Shown here one piece after another: positions 51,625 through 60,807 of a DNA stretch of 64,000 nucleotides; within the stretch, counting starts at the first letter, position 1, and every line of letters begins with the position of its first letter. The DNA is from Paenibacillaceae bacterium GAS479 (GTDB lineage Bacteria; Bacillota; Bacilli; Paenibacillales; Paenibacillaceae). The notes under the pieces were generated by a model. That model did not search any database, had not been told where the DNA came from, and worked only from the letters and a program-made list of their open reading frames with translations. The position numbers and the translations under genes were made by a program. The stretch is taken from the NCBI GenBank assembly GCA_900105225.1, contig LT629764.1, forward strand, positions 1,541,501 through 1,605,500. Direction: 5' to 3'.

Positions 51625-53238
51625 TTGAAAACTAGAAAAAACTTGAGATGGATTGGGTTATCGGCTCTTATTTCGACTCTATTAGTAAGCGCTTGCAGCA
51701 ATGCTGGAGAGAGCGGCTCCTCCGAAGCACAGAGGGGCAATCTACGACTCCTCGGCCCTGATTTCGGAAACCGCTATATTAAGTTTGAAGAACGTGAGAA
51801 GTACCCTGTCTGGACGGAAATCGACAAGATGATCAAAGAAGCGGGCATCAACCCAACCTATGAGCTCGTGCCGAGTGAGCAATACAACGTTGTCATCCAG
51901 ACGAGAATGGCCTCCGGCAACAAGCTGCCGGATATCGTCAACATCTCCGCGCTGGACAATGTGACGGTGCTCAATCTAGCCAAGCAAGGCGCACTTCAGG
52001 ATTTGAATCCGCTAATCGAGAAGTACAGCAATGGCAACATCAGAAAAATGTATGACGAGCAATTCCCTATCGCCAAAAAAACAACCATATCGCCTGACGG
52101 GAAGATGTACTGGTTCAGCAGCCTCCACAAAAAAACGTATCAGGGCGATCAGCCCGCACCCGTATCGCTCACGATGCTGCTTCGCCAGGACTGGCTGGAC
52201 AAGCTGAAGCTTTCTGCTCCGACAACGGCAGAGGAATATTTGCAAGCGCTGAAAAAAATGCGGGAAGAAGATGCCAACGGCAATGGCCAGAAGGATGAAG
52301 TATTGTTATACAATCCCGGCTCTTTCTCCGGCTCTATCGCGCAGTGGTTCGGGCTGGGCACCGATATTACGGCCATCGACTACGATGGCAAAAAAATCGT
52401 CTCCCCATGGTACCAGGATGGCGTCAAAGACTATTTCCGCTATTTACAGCGTCTCGTTAAAGAAGGCATTCTCGATACGAATCTGATTGCTGCCAGCGGC
52501 GAGCAGACGCAGCAGAAAATGATCGACGACAAGGTCTCCTCCTTCCACAGCTACAATCTGGAAATGTGGTCAGAGCTCAATGTGGCGAAGGGTGGCAGCT
52601 ATACTCCACTTATGCCGCTTAAGGCGATAGACGGAATCGATCCCGCTATGCAGGTAGAACCTCCTTTCCTCGTCTGGGAAAAATATGCGATCACGAAGGA
52701 CGCCAAAGATGTTGAGGCTGCGATCAAATATTTCGATATGATCTATTCGGAGAAGTACGCCGACCTGCATTATTGGGGGATAAAAGACCAGACCTATAAA
52801 TTAGACGAGACTGGAGCCAAACAATTCATCAACAATGGCCCCGATGCCGAGCTCGCCAAAAACAAGCAGGTACAAGGCGCCCTGCTGTTCGGAGGCACCG
52901 TATTCCCTAGAGTCCAGATGGCAAATCTTGAATTCGAGCTGTCCCGTGTGCCGAAGCCAAAGGCTGACAATGAGCTGCAGGTGCTGAAATACAAACCTTT
53001 CTACTACAACTCTACGGCTAACTTCCTAGCCATTCCGGACGAGAAGCAGTTGGATGCCAAAACACAAATTTTGACCAATCTGACCACCTATTCAACTGAG
53101 CTGGCAACTAAGCTCGCACTCGGACAGAAGTCGCTCGATGACTGGGATCAATATATTGCAGAGATGAAAAAGCTCGGCTTGGACAAGCTGATCGAGATCG
53201 ACCAGCAGTTGCTTGATCGTTATAACAGTATTCAATAA
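51625..53238 (+). CDS. Sugar ABC transporter binding lipoprotein, LplA/YtcQ type
   Basis: 537 residues, the large size typical of the LplA group. Signal with lipobox LLVSAC (Cys near 24). The fold is visible from NRYIKFEEREKYPVWTEID through MASGNKLPDIVNI to a Trp/Tyr-rich ligand region (MYWFSSLHKKTYQG, DWDQYIAEM). TTG 51625 follows GGAGGAGG by seven bases. It delivers an oligosaccharide to the two permeases upstream. Confidence 0.92.
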   Translation: MKTRKNLRWIGLSALISTLLVSACSNAGESGSSEAQRGNLRLLGPDFGNRYIKFEEREKYPVWTEIDKMIKEAGINPTYELVPSEQYNVVIQTRMASGNKLPDIVNISALDNVTVLNLAKQGALQDLNPLIEKYSNGNIRKMYDEQFPIAKKTTISPDGKMYWFSSLHKKTYQGDQPAPVSLTMLLRQDWLDKLKLSAPTTAEEYLQALKKMREEDANGNGQKDEVLLYNPGSFSGSIAQWFGLGTDITAIDYDGKKIVSPWYQDGVKDYFRYLQRLVKEGILDTNLIAASGEQTQQKMIDDKVSSFHSYNLEMWSELNVAKGGSYTPLMPLKAIDGIDPAMQVEPPFLVWEKYAITKDAKDVEAAIKYFDMIYSEKYADLHYWGIKDQTYKLDETGAKQFINNGPDAELAKNKQVQGALLFGGTVFPRVQMANLEFELSRVPKPKADNELQVLKYKPFYYNSTANFLAIPDEKQLDAKTQILTNLTTYSTELATKLALGQKSLDDWDQYIAEMKKLGLDKLIEIDQQLLDRYNSIQ

Positions 53239-53271
53239 TGGAGGCTATCGCAGAAGGGGGCTGTCGCAAGG

Positions 53272-55497
53272 ATGCGAATATCAGGCGGCATTTTTCAAAA
53301 GACCTTCTTCTCCTACTTCCTCATCGTCATGATTCCCATTCTGGCGTTCAGCGGGATCGGTGTCTACCGCAGCGTAAAGGCGGAACAGAAGCGGCTGTAC
53401 GTCAGCCACATGGCGGACGCGCGCCGGACCTCGGACATGATGGATACTCAGCTCATAGAGTTGCAAAGAGCAGGCAGTATGCTGAGCCAAGAGGGCTGGG
53501 TTCGCAAGCGGATGGAGAACAGCGACGTGTTCGACCGCGAATTCGATGTCCTCAGCATGATTCAGCTTAACAAGGATTTGAAAAACCTGTTTAATTCCTT
53601 GAAAATCGTCTCCTTCGGTGCAATCGTTTATCCCGAGAAAAAGCTGGTTCATTCCCAATGGGGTTCCTATTCCGAGAAGGCCTTTTTCTCCGAAGTCGCC
53701 GTCTTTGGCGATGATGCCCGCAAAAAGCTGCTCGGCGGAGTCCGCAGCTATACGTATTTTGACGTTGGTGAACCGGTTACCGTCAGCCTGTGGGGCAACG
53801 ATAGGAAAGTCATTCCCGTCCGTCAAAGCCTGGAGGTCGCAGGCAAGCCAAGGGCGACGCTGCTGCTGTTTATCGACAGCGCGTATTTGGCGGAATACTT
53901 GAAGCAATTCGGCGTCATCGGCTCGGAACAATTCACCGTCACGGCCAACGACGCCGTCGTATACAATCACGCCGCCGGAACGGGCTCCCAAGGCAAGCTT
54001 CATGAGCTGACGCTGCCCTCTCAAGCAAGCAGTTGGCAGTATACGCTGCATTATTATGATGATAGCCTGATTGCCTTTAAAAGCTGGCTCGGCTCCCTGC
54101 TCGCTATGCTGCTGGCGCTGCTCGCCGGGGCTGCCCTGGCGTATGGACTGGCACGTATCAGCTACCGTCCACTCGCCGCTCTGCTCGGCAGGCTGGCCGA
54201 GATCGGGAGGGAAGAGTTGGATGCAGAGCCTGTGCGAATCGGGTCCGAGTACAATCAGATTGAGCGGAAGTTCCGGCGCTTGCTGAACGAGAACCAATCG
54301 CTGCAACAGGCGGCGGCCGATTTTGAAAGCGCGGCGCGCTCGAACTTGCTGCTTCGGCTGCTGAAGGGGTATTTTCCGGATGAGCGCCAGTCCCTCCTGC
54401 TCCGCAAGTCTGGTATCGGGTATACCGAGGATATGTATTATGGCACGATGCTGCTGCGGCTCGACGGCATCGGCGATGCGACCGGACTTGCGGGCCTCCG
54501 TCAAATCGAGCTTGGCGTCATCATCGCAGCGGAGCGGGTACTTGGGGGCAACGGACTCCAGTACCAGCTATTCGAGGTGACGGATGCGGATAAAGCGATT
54601 ATCGTTTCGTTCCCGCAGCCGCCGGAAAACAGCGGTCTGCTGGCCCGCATCGCTGCCGAGCTCGCGGATTCGATCCAGCATGAATGTCGTATTCGCCCTG
54701 ACATCCGCCATGGCGCGGTAGAAAAAGGCCTAATTGGCATCAGCAAGTCCTATTACGCGGCCAATGAGAGCTTGCAGCGAACGCTATTCAGGAAAGAGCA
54801 GGTCCAGAACCGCCAAGAGGAGCCTATGCTCGCGGATGATCGCTACTATTATCCCACCGACTGGGAAGTCCAATTGATCAATAATTTAAAGATCGGCAAT
54901 CTGGACACATCGATGCGTATTCTTGGCGAGATCAAGGAAGAGAACGAACGGCGGAGCCTGCCTTCGACAAGCATCCTGCGGCTTTTGACGCTGATGATGG
55001 AAACGATGCTGCGCGTGCTTTCCGAGATGAATATCGACTCTACCCTGTACGGCAAGCAGTTTCGCAGCCGCGCTGAATCAGGCGATACGGAGGAAATGTG
55101 GAGTTATGTACTGGAGGTAAGCACCGTCATTTGCGAGCGAATTCAGTATTCCAACACACCGTCGGAAATGGTAATCGGAAGCAAGCTGCTGGACTATGTC
55201 AACCGGAACTACACGGAGTCCGACGTATCACTCAAATCGCTGGCGGCGATGATCGACATGTCGGTTTCCAGCGTATCAAAAACGTTCAAAGAGGTGGCAG
55301 GCGTCAACTTCTACGATTATCTGTCCCGGCTGCGGATGGAACGGGCCAAGGAGCTGCTGCGCGAAAACAGTGGCGATATGGAGAAGATCGCCTCGACCGT
55401 TGGCTACGCAAATGTTTACTCGTTTAAGCGCGCCTTTGCCCGATACGAGGGCATCAAGCCGGGCGAGTATGCACAGAAATGGGATGGCGCAGGGTGA
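53272..55497 (+). CDS. Membrane-bound AraC-family regulator, YesN/YtdP-like
   Basis: 741 residues. Two membrane segments (about 10-30 and 272-295) flank an outside sensor region, followed by a HAMP-like helix, a cytosolic middle, and a C-terminal AraC domain (DYVNRNYTESDVSLKSLAAM, SVSSVSKTFKEVAGVNFYDYL by core SKTFKEVAGVNF, and KIASTVGYANVYSFKRAF). This plan senses an outside sugar or its bound carrier and activates the neighbouring uptake operon. It starts 33 bases after the binding-protein stop, so it is probably co-transcribed; GAAGGGGG precedes ATG 53272. Confidence 0.92.
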   Translation: MRISGGIFQKTFFSYFLIVMIPILAFSGIGVYRSVKAEQKRLYVSHMADARRTSDMMDTQLIELQRAGSMLSQEGWVRKRMENSDVFDREFDVLSMIQLNKDLKNLFNSLKIVSFGAIVYPEKKLVHSQWGSYSEKAFFSEVAVFGDDARKKLLGGVRSYTYFDVGEPVTVSLWGNDRKVIPVRQSLEVAGKPRATLLLFIDSAYLAEYLKQFGVIGSEQFTVTANDAVVYNHAAGTGSQGKLHELTLPSQASSWQYTLHYYDDSLIAFKSWLGSLLAMLLALLAGAALAYGLARISYRPLAALLGRLAEIGREELDAEPVRIGSEYNQIERKFRRLLNENQSLQQAAADFESAARSNLLLRLLKGYFPDERQSLLLRKSGIGYTEDMYYGTMLLRLDGIGDATGLAGLRQIELGVIIAAERVLGGNGLQYQLFEVTDADKAIIVSFPQPPENSGLLARIAAELADSIQHECRIRPDIRHGAVEKGLIGISKSYYAANESLQRTLFRKEQVQNRQEEPMLADDRYYYPTDWEVQLINNLKIGNLDTSMRILGEIKEENERRSLPSTSILRLLTLMMETMLRVLSEMNIDSTLYGKQFRSRAESGDTEEMWSYVLEVSTVICERIQYSNTPSEMVIGSKLLDYVNRNYTESDVSLKSLAAMIDMSVSSVSKTFKEVAGVNFYDYLSRLRMERAKELLRENSGDMEKIASTVGYANVYSFKRAFARYEGIKPGEYAQKWDGAG

Positions 55498-55503
55498 AAT
55501 AGT

Positions 55504-55542
55504 AAAGGCGAAAACGGCTCTGAAGAGCCGTTTTCGCCTTTT
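55504..55542. terminator. Terminator of the sugar uptake operon
   Basis: AAAGGCGAAAACGGCTC-TGAA-GAGCCGTTTTCGCCTTTT, a perfect 17-base stem. Confidence 0.93.
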
Positions 55543-55561
55543 GATTTTAGAAGCAGAAGCG

Positions 55562-56083
55562 TTACAGGTTAATAAACGTTAAAGTTAAGCCGCTGATCCC
55601 GTAGCCAATCGGATTATAAAGCGGAGCCCGTGCAATCTGCACGCTATCAAATCTTCTGTAAGGAATGCCAATTGTAGTTTCGCGGACTGCCATCGTTACA
55701 TTTACTAGCCCATCCCGATCAAAGTCCCCGCCAAATCTAGGATCATGAACCAGGAAACTAGAAGTAACCTTAGTTAATCCAACAGGAGCAGAATTGACTA
55801 CAAACACCGTAGTGCTGCCTCCATTAGGACGAAGGTTAAAGGATGTCGGATTCTGAGCGATATCTCCCGATATTTTATACATAAAAAAAGTGTAGCCGGT
55901 ATTGTTAATGATGTTAAACTCCACGGGATTCCGTCCGAGGTTGGCAGCCTCTTCAGCTATGATGCCGTTTGGAAGGAAGGTTGAAACGACAATGCAAAGA
56001 AGAATGAAAAGGACTAATACCATACTTAATCTGGGGCTGCCGCCAAATCCGCTAGTTTCAGCCTGCCAAGCTTTGAGAATCAT
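55562..56083 (-). CDS. Membrane-anchored protein with YjcZ-like N-terminus, unknown function
   Basis: 173 residues. GFGGSPRLSMVLVLFILLCIVV (core SMVLVLFILLCIVV, about 18-33) is the YjcZ-type segment, followed by an outside domain of about 135 residues (FNIINNTGYTFFMYKI, NLRPNGGSTTVFVVN, FGGDFDRDGLVNVTMAV). It resembles the 866-1303 protein in layout and in the LRP motif. AGGAG lies ten bases before ATG 56083. Function unknown; sporulation or spore surface is a guess from the N-terminus. Confidence 0.7.
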   Translation of the reverse strand: MILKAWQAETSGFGGSPRLSMVLVLFILLCIVVSTFLPNGIIAEEAANLGRNPVEFNIINNTGYTFFMYKISGDIAQNPTSFNLRPNGGSTTVFVVNSAPVGLTKVTSSFLVHDPRFGGDFDRDGLVNVTMAVRETTIGIPYRRFDSVQIARAPLYNPIGYGISGLTLTFINL

Positions 56084-56295
56084 AGTAGCTCACTCCTGGC
56101 TAAACTCCAATTTAAGATTCCTTTAAATAGACTATGAGAGCAGCAGGGAGATGGTGACGGCTTGAACCTAGCATGGACTTTTCCTTCTCAAGACTGAATT
56201 ACTGTGGATTTTTCATAATCTACGGGACATGAGACAGTAGTTACATTTTGTTATACTCTTAAGATATGGAAAATAAAAGGAGGTTTTCATATTTT

Positions 56296-56688
56296 ATGAA
56301 GCTGCAATCCTATTCGCTTTTGCTTGCGAGCGTTGTACTCGGAGTATCGCTAGTTGCCAGCAGCCTTATTCTCGATAACAGCGTTTCATCCGATACGGCT
56401 GCGACAACTGCTGCCTCGCCTGCGCCGTCCGCCTGGGCGGCTGACGACAAGCCGTTAATTACAATCGAGGAAGCGGCCGAACTGCTTGGTTTGACTGAGC
56501 AAGAGTTGAAACAGATGCTGGCCGCCGAGCAGGGTACGTTGAATCGGACTGGCACCTTTAACGGCGAGATGATTCCCCATATTAAAGTAGGGAACAAAAT
56601 TCTGATAGCACGCGATGGCCTTATGCGCTGGCTGGACGACGCTTCTCGCTCCAGAAGAGAATACGTGGACGGATTCGTTAATAATTAA
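56296..56688 (+). CDS. Membrane- or signal-anchored helix-turn-helix (excisionase-type) protein
   Basis: 130 residues. An N-terminal hydrophobic segment (LLLASVVLGVSLVASSLIL, about 7-26) is followed by an Ala/Ser/Pro linker and then an HTH_17/MerR-like excisionase domain (ITIEEAAELLGLTEQELKQML, IPHIKVGNKILIARDGLMRWL by core EEAAELLGLTEQEL and GNKILIARDGLMRWL). AAAAGGAGG twelve bases before ATG 56296 sets the start. The DNA-binding-like domain would sit outside the cell if the segment is a simple signal anchor, which is odd. Confidence 0.72.
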   Translation: MKLQSYSLLLASVVLGVSLVASSLILDNSVSSDTAATTAASPAPSAWAADDKPLITIEEAAELLGLTEQELKQMLAAEQGTLNRTGTFNGEMIPHIKVGNKILIARDGLMRWLDDASRSRREYVDGFVNN

Positions 56689-56710
56689 CGGAGTAATCCA
56701 TCCTCCAGCG

Positions 56711-58387
56711 CTACAACAGAACCTTCAGAACATCCTCCACCTTGCGGTGATGGGATAGAATGCCGTAGTTCATCCAAGCCATAAAATCGACCTCATACAC
56801 GCAACCGGCAGCAACGGCCGGAAGCCGTCTCCAGCGAGCGCTCCCGGTCAACGCCTCCTGATCTTCCACATCTCTGTCATAGGCAATGAACAGATGGTCT
56901 ACCTTCAGCATCGCCAGTGAGTCTTCATCCAGTTCAGCCATCCTTTGTCCCGCAGTTAAACGGACTGCAAACGGATCGGGGCTAAGCCCCAGATCACGAT
57001 GAAGCACCTCGGCCGTGTACCCTCGCTCATAGCCATATATCGACGCTTTGTTCCCGCTGATTCGCAGAAACGCCGCCGTTTGCGAACCGATGCGCCGCCC
57101 CAGGCGTCGCTTTGCAGCTGCCGCTTTGCGCTCATAATCCGCCACAATATCGTCCACCAGCTCCTCACCGTCTATAACGGCGGCAAGAGAACGAAGCGTC
57201 GCCCTCCAATCCTCATGAAAATAAGGCAGCTTGAACAATGGCGCGATCTGCCTGCATTCGTCGAGCCCCCAGCGCCGATACCCGTCATCGAGTAAAATCA
57301 GCTCCGGCTTCAGAGATGCGAGCCGCGCCAAATCCGGAGAAGTGACATCGTACTCCGGCACGCCTTCCAGCTTTAAATACTCCTGCCTGCCCCAGCGCGG
57401 ATGAGCGGTTTGCATGACCGGAGGTCGACCCAGCGCCAATAAAAAATCCTCCAGAAAAGGAGCGAACATTCTCGCTCCGCTTCGGTAAAGGCGGCGATAT
57501 TGGCCTGGCGATACCCCCGTTGCACCTTTGAAGCGGCGATTAAAATAATATTCGTTGCTGAACCCTGAACACTGTGCAATATCCGACAGCCGGTCCCCGG
57601 TCAGCAGCAGCATCTGCTGTGCTCGTTCAATCCGCACCTCGTTCACATAATCGAGCGGTGGTCGGCCGGTGTCCGCTTTGAACTGGCGGGTATAACGCCC
57701 CCGCTCCATACCGGCTACCTCCGCAAGCTCCTCGACGCTTAACGTTTCCGCGTATCGCTTCTCGATATAACCAATCGTCCGTTCAACCGCGGAAGCATGT
57801 CCCCCTCCGATCGGCTCCGCCAACCGATGTTGGAGCAGCTGCCACATCAGCTCCTGAAAACGAATATCGCATTGGAGGCGGGCAAGCGGGTCCTTGCTTC
57901 CTTTAAGCCTGAACAGCGTTTCAAGCAGCAACAAACAACGGGAAAACGGTCTGCAAAGGAACATCTCCTGCTTTTCGAAACAAATTTGCGACGCGTTGGA
58001 ACGGGTGCCGGACTGTGGCTCCGAACCCTTGAACTCCGTGTCCTTGATCGGGGATTCCATCCGTTCATTCTCCGCCTCATTGTAAAAACTTCCGCTTCGA
58101 CGCAGCTGCCGAAAACGCAGCACATACCCGATCGCCTCCTCCAGTTCCAGCTCGTCCTCCACGCTCCCACCTTTTCCCGGAATATACAAGCCGGTTCCGC
58201 GCTTCAGCAAACAGGCGTCTCCGTTCCCCCGCCGGACTTTTCCACCGTCCGAAGTTGCAATCAAGAGCGTATCCCAGCCGTCCCGGCGGTGAAGCAGGAA
58301 CGCATCCTTCCTTTGGCTGAACAATCGAATATCCCCGTATTCATATAAACAACAAGACGGTTGATCCCCGTTGACGACAGACTCCAT
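56711..58387 (-). CDS. AraC regulator fused to a siderophore-binding domain, Btr-like
   Basis: 558 residues. A cupin-like N-terminal part (about 1-170), an AraC DNA-binding domain (TIGYIEKRYAETLSVEELAE, ... DRLSDIAQCSGFSNEYYFNRRFK by core IAQCSGFSNEYYFNRRFK; about 205-305) and a periplasmic-binding-protein-like domain (LKPELILLDDGYRRWG, MAELDEDSLAMLKVDHLFIAYD) form the architecture of Bacillus Btr, which binds bacillibactin in the cytosol and activates its uptake genes. AAGGAG before ATG 58387. Divergent from the siderophore-binding gene at 58546 is not the case: both run on the minus strand, each with a Fur box. Confidence 0.88.
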   Translation of the reverse strand: MESVVNGDQPSCCLYEYGDIRLFSQRKDAFLLHRRDGWDTLLIATSDGGKVRRGNGDACLLKRGTGLYIPGKGGSVEDELELEEAIGYVLRFRQLRRSGSFYNEAENERMESPIKDTEFKGSEPQSGTRSNASQICFEKQEMFLCRPFSRCLLLLETLFRLKGSKDPLARLQCDIRFQELMWQLLQHRLAEPIGGGHASAVERTIGYIEKRYAETLSVEELAEVAGMERGRYTRQFKADTGRPPLDYVNEVRIERAQQMLLLTGDRLSDIAQCSGFSNEYYFNRRFKGATGVSPGQYRRLYRSGARMFAPFLEDFLLALGRPPVMQTAHPRWGRQEYLKLEGVPEYDVTSPDLARLASLKPELILLDDGYRRWGLDECRQIAPLFKLPYFHEDWRATLRSLAAVIDGEELVDDIVADYERKAAAAKRRLGRRIGSQTAAFLRISGNKASIYGYERGYTAEVLHRDLGLSPDPFAVRLTAGQRMAELDEDSLAMLKVDHLFIAYDRDVEDQEALTGSARWRRLPAVAAGCVYEVDFMAWMNYGILSHHRKVEDVLKVLL

Positions 58388-58417
58388 CCCGTTCCGCTCC
58401 TTTAGCTCGCTAATTAG

Positions 58418-58440
58418 TGAGAATAATTCTCAATTATAAT
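58418..58440 (-). promoter_or_regulatory. Fur box before the Btr-like gene
   Basis: TGAGAATAATTCTCA (58418-58432) is a perfect dyad followed by ATTATAAT, matching the Fur pattern TGANAATNATTNTCA. Confidence 0.85.
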
Positions 58441-58498
58441 CTATTTAGCGCAACTTGCAAGAGAACAATAACCACCATGCCGCAAGACCGCAACCACA

Positions 58499-58542
58499 AC
58501 AAAAAAGAGCTCTACAGCCACTGTTTCCGGCCGAGAGCTCTC
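58499..58542 (-). terminator. Terminator of the 58546 binding-protein gene
   Basis: AGAGCTCT on both arms (58506 and 58533 regions), with an A run at 58499-58506 giving a T run on the minus strand. Confidence 0.8.
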
Positions 58543-58545
58543 TCC

Positions 58546-59544
58546 TTATTCTTTTACAATCGCCTTCAGCAAATCATCCAGCTTCATCTGATTCGATAAA
58601 ATGGCGCCGGACTGCCAGTAGGTGCGATCCATTTTGTATACATGGCCGTTTTTGACCGCAGGCAGCGACTTGAACAGCGGATCGTCCAGCAGTTTGAACG
58701 CATCTACATTCTCAGCAGAATCCCAGCCCCCGTTGGACGGGAAAATAATAATGCGATCCGCCTCCAGCTGCGGAATGAATTCCGGCGACAGCACCTGTTG
58801 GTACTCCTTCATGTTGGCCGCTAGCGGGATCGGGGTTAGCCCGAATTGGGAATATAGGATTCCGGTGAAACGGTTTTTCACGCCGAACAGCGCGATCGTT
58901 TTTTCCGCTACATTAATGCGCAGCACGGCTACTTTATCGGTTCCGGCCGCAGCCTGGAGCTTGGCCTTGCCGTCCGCGACTTTTTGATCATAGACTCCAA
59001 CGAATTCCCGCGCTTTATCCTCCATGCCGAGCACTTCGCCGATTTTTAGCAGCGTTTCTTTCGGATCGTCCAGCACGTCCTCCGGCAAGCGGTAGGTTGG
59101 AGCGATTTTGGAAAATACATCGTATTTCACCTTGTCCGCGCCGCCGTCTACGATAATGAGATCGGGATCATAATTCAGCAGTGCTTCCGCATCGCCGCTA
59201 TTATCAAAGGTTGGGACGTCCAGCTTCAGATAATCCTGTTTGCCCCACATCGGATTGTACCATTGAACGACTGGCGTAACGCCCAGCGCTTGCAAATAAT
59301 CCTCTACGTACAATCCGACAATCCGCTGTGGATTTACCGGAATTTCAACCTCCCCGAACTCGTCCTGCATCTTTTTCGTCGCCGCTGTTGCTTCCTGGCT
59401 GTTATTGCCCGCCGTATTTTCTTTCTGTGTATTCTCTACAACTGTAGCGTTGTTGCTGGAAGCTTCGTTCTGCCCGCTGCCGCAGGCCGTTAGCCCAACC
59501 AGCAGCAGTGAGGCCAACACAGTTATAACCCATTTTTTGCTCAT
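58546..59544 (-). CDS. Iron-siderophore ABC transporter binding lipoprotein
   Basis: 332 residues. Signal with lipobox VGLTAC (Cys near 21), then the binding-protein fold (NPQRIVGLYVEDYLQALGVTP, core YVEDYLQALGVTP; PDLIIVDGGAD; HVYKMDRTYWQSGAILSNQMKLDDLL). It shares the EDYL-ALGV and tail pattern with the 48496 protein, so the two are paralogues. The Btr-like gene downstream and both Fur boxes point to a hydroxamate or catecholate siderophore. No permease or ATPase lies nearby. Start ATG 59544 directly follows a typical site (AGGAGAGGG). Confidence 0.91.
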   Translation of the reverse strand: MSKKWVITVLASLLLVGLTACGSGQNEASSNNATVVENTQKENTAGNNSQEATAATKKMQDEFGEVEIPVNPQRIVGLYVEDYLQALGVTPVVQWYNPMWGKQDYLKLDVPTFDNSGDAEALLNYDPDLIIVDGGADKVKYDVFSKIAPTYRLPEDVLDDPKETLLKIGEVLGMEDKAREFVGVYDQKVADGKAKLQAAAGTDKVAVLRINVAEKTIALFGVKNRFTGILYSQFGLTPIPLAANMKEYQQVLSPEFIPQLEADRIIIFPSNGGWDSAENVDAFKLLDDPLFKSLPAVKNGHVYKMDRTYWQSGAILSNQMKLDDLLKAIVKE

Positions 59545-59570
59545 TATGTATCCCTCTCCTGATGAATTAA

Positions 59571-59589
59571 TTGAGATTCATTCTCATTA
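59571..59589 (-). promoter_or_regulatory. Fur box before the 58546 gene
   Basis: TTGAGATTCATTCTCATTA, a near-dyad matching TGAGAATGAATCTCA on the minus strand. Confidence 0.8.
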
Positions 59590-59671
59590 GAACCTTTCTC
59601 ATCGTACCTGAGAGTATCCGAACGAGCAATGCACTTTCTCCGACGAATTTTTATACAAACTCAAAGTTAAC

Positions 59672-59708
59672 AAAAAAAAGCGCCTCCCTTCGCAGGGTAG
59701 GCGCTTTT
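59672..59708 (-). terminator. Terminator of ppaC
   Basis: AAGCGCCTCCC pairs with GGGTAGGCGCTT; eight A's before it give the T run on the minus strand. Confidence 0.9.
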
Positions 59709-59718
59709 CTCAACTCAA

Positions 59719-60651
59719 TTATTTCTTAGAAAGAATCTCCGTCAGAACAGGAACAACCTGAGCCTTGCGGGACACGATGCCTTTCAGCGTCGCTTTGTTG
59801 CCGTCCAGCTTGACGCCGAATGCTTCCTCGACAGCGGCCGCATGTTTGCCAAGAACGATCGCTACGGAGTCATTGTTCAGAATATCCGTCGTGACGAATA
59901 CGAACAGGTCCAATCCTTTGGAAGCGATGATGTCGTTCAACGCTGCTTCAACTTCCGCTTGGCGGGAGAAAACATCGTTCAGGTCAACGGCGTTGACTTG
60001 AGCGATCTCAACTTTGGCCGCGCCCATGGAGAACTCCTTGGAGTCGAGGCTGATCAGCTGAGCAATCGTTTTGTCGCTGAGATCAGCGCCGGCTTTGAGC
60101 ATGTTCAGACCGTAGGACTCAGCATCCACGCCAGCGATTTGGGCCAGCTCGCGAGCTGCCGCTACGTCTTGCTCCGTGCAAGTTGGGGATTTGAACAACA
60201 GGGAGTCGGAAATGATCGCCGAAAGCATCAGGCCAGCAATCTCTTTTTTCACGGCTACGCCATGCTCTTTGTACAGCTTGAGCAGAATCGTCGCTGTGCA
60301 GCCGACTGGCTCAGCACGATAGTACAGCGGAGCCTTCGTCTCAAAGTTGGCGATACGGTGATGGTCGATAACTTCAATAACCGTCACATCATCGATATCG
60401 GAGGCGCTTTGTTGGCGCTCATTGTGGTCAACGAGAATAACCTGTTTTGCTTCAGCAGCTACTGCTTCAACAAGACGAGGCGCAGCCACGCCGAACTGAT
60501 CCAGCGCGTATTGAGTTTCACTGCTTACCGCGCCAAGGCGGATTGCTTCTGCGTTCAGCCCGATCTGATTTTTCAGTTCTGCATAGGCAATCGCCGAGCA
60601 GATCGTGTCGGTGTCAGGGTTTTTATGACCGAAAACTAGTACTTTTTCCAT
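59719..60651 (-). CDS. ppaC: Manganese-dependent inorganic pyrophosphatase (family II)
   Basis: 310 residues, standard length. It splits pyrophosphate in the cytosol. DHH-family motifs are [15 protein letters not shown] (His and Asp ligands near 9-15), [18 protein letters not shown] (about 97), and the C-terminal DHHA2 domain with the SRKAQVVP end. GGAGGAG precedes ATG 60651; ATG 60654 and an upstream start are possible. Monocistronic. Confidence 0.96.
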   Translation of the reverse strand: MEKVLVFGHKNPDTDTICSAIAYAELKNQIGLNAEAIRLGAVSSETQYALDQFGVAAPRLVEAVAAEAKQVILVDHNERQQSASDIDDVTVIEVIDHHRIANFETKAPLYYRAEPVGCTATILLKLYKEHGVAVKKEIAGLMLSAIISDSLLFKSPTCTEQDVAAARELAQIAGVDAESYGLNMLKAGADLSDKTIAQLISLDSKEFSMGAAKVEIAQVNAVDLNDVFSRQAEVEAALNDIIASKGLDLFVFVTTDILNNDSVAIVLGKHAAAVEEAFGVKLDGNKATLKGIVSRKAQVVPVLTEILSKK

Positions 60652-60807
60652 CATCGTACTCCTCCGCAAATAAATTCGTATAAGACCTGTCCCCGATTAT
60701 ACCTCAAACCCGCTCGGCAAACCATACCTTTACAGCGAAAAACCGACAATTCCGATGGTTAATTCATTTCCGGCCTAAACAGCATAACCAAATGCCTCGC
60801 TTTGCAG

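Noticed and set aside
53238-53570. 110-codon frame after the sugar-binding gene
   Set aside because: Out of frame with, and overlapped by, the AraC regulator from 53272; Arg/His-rich shadow.
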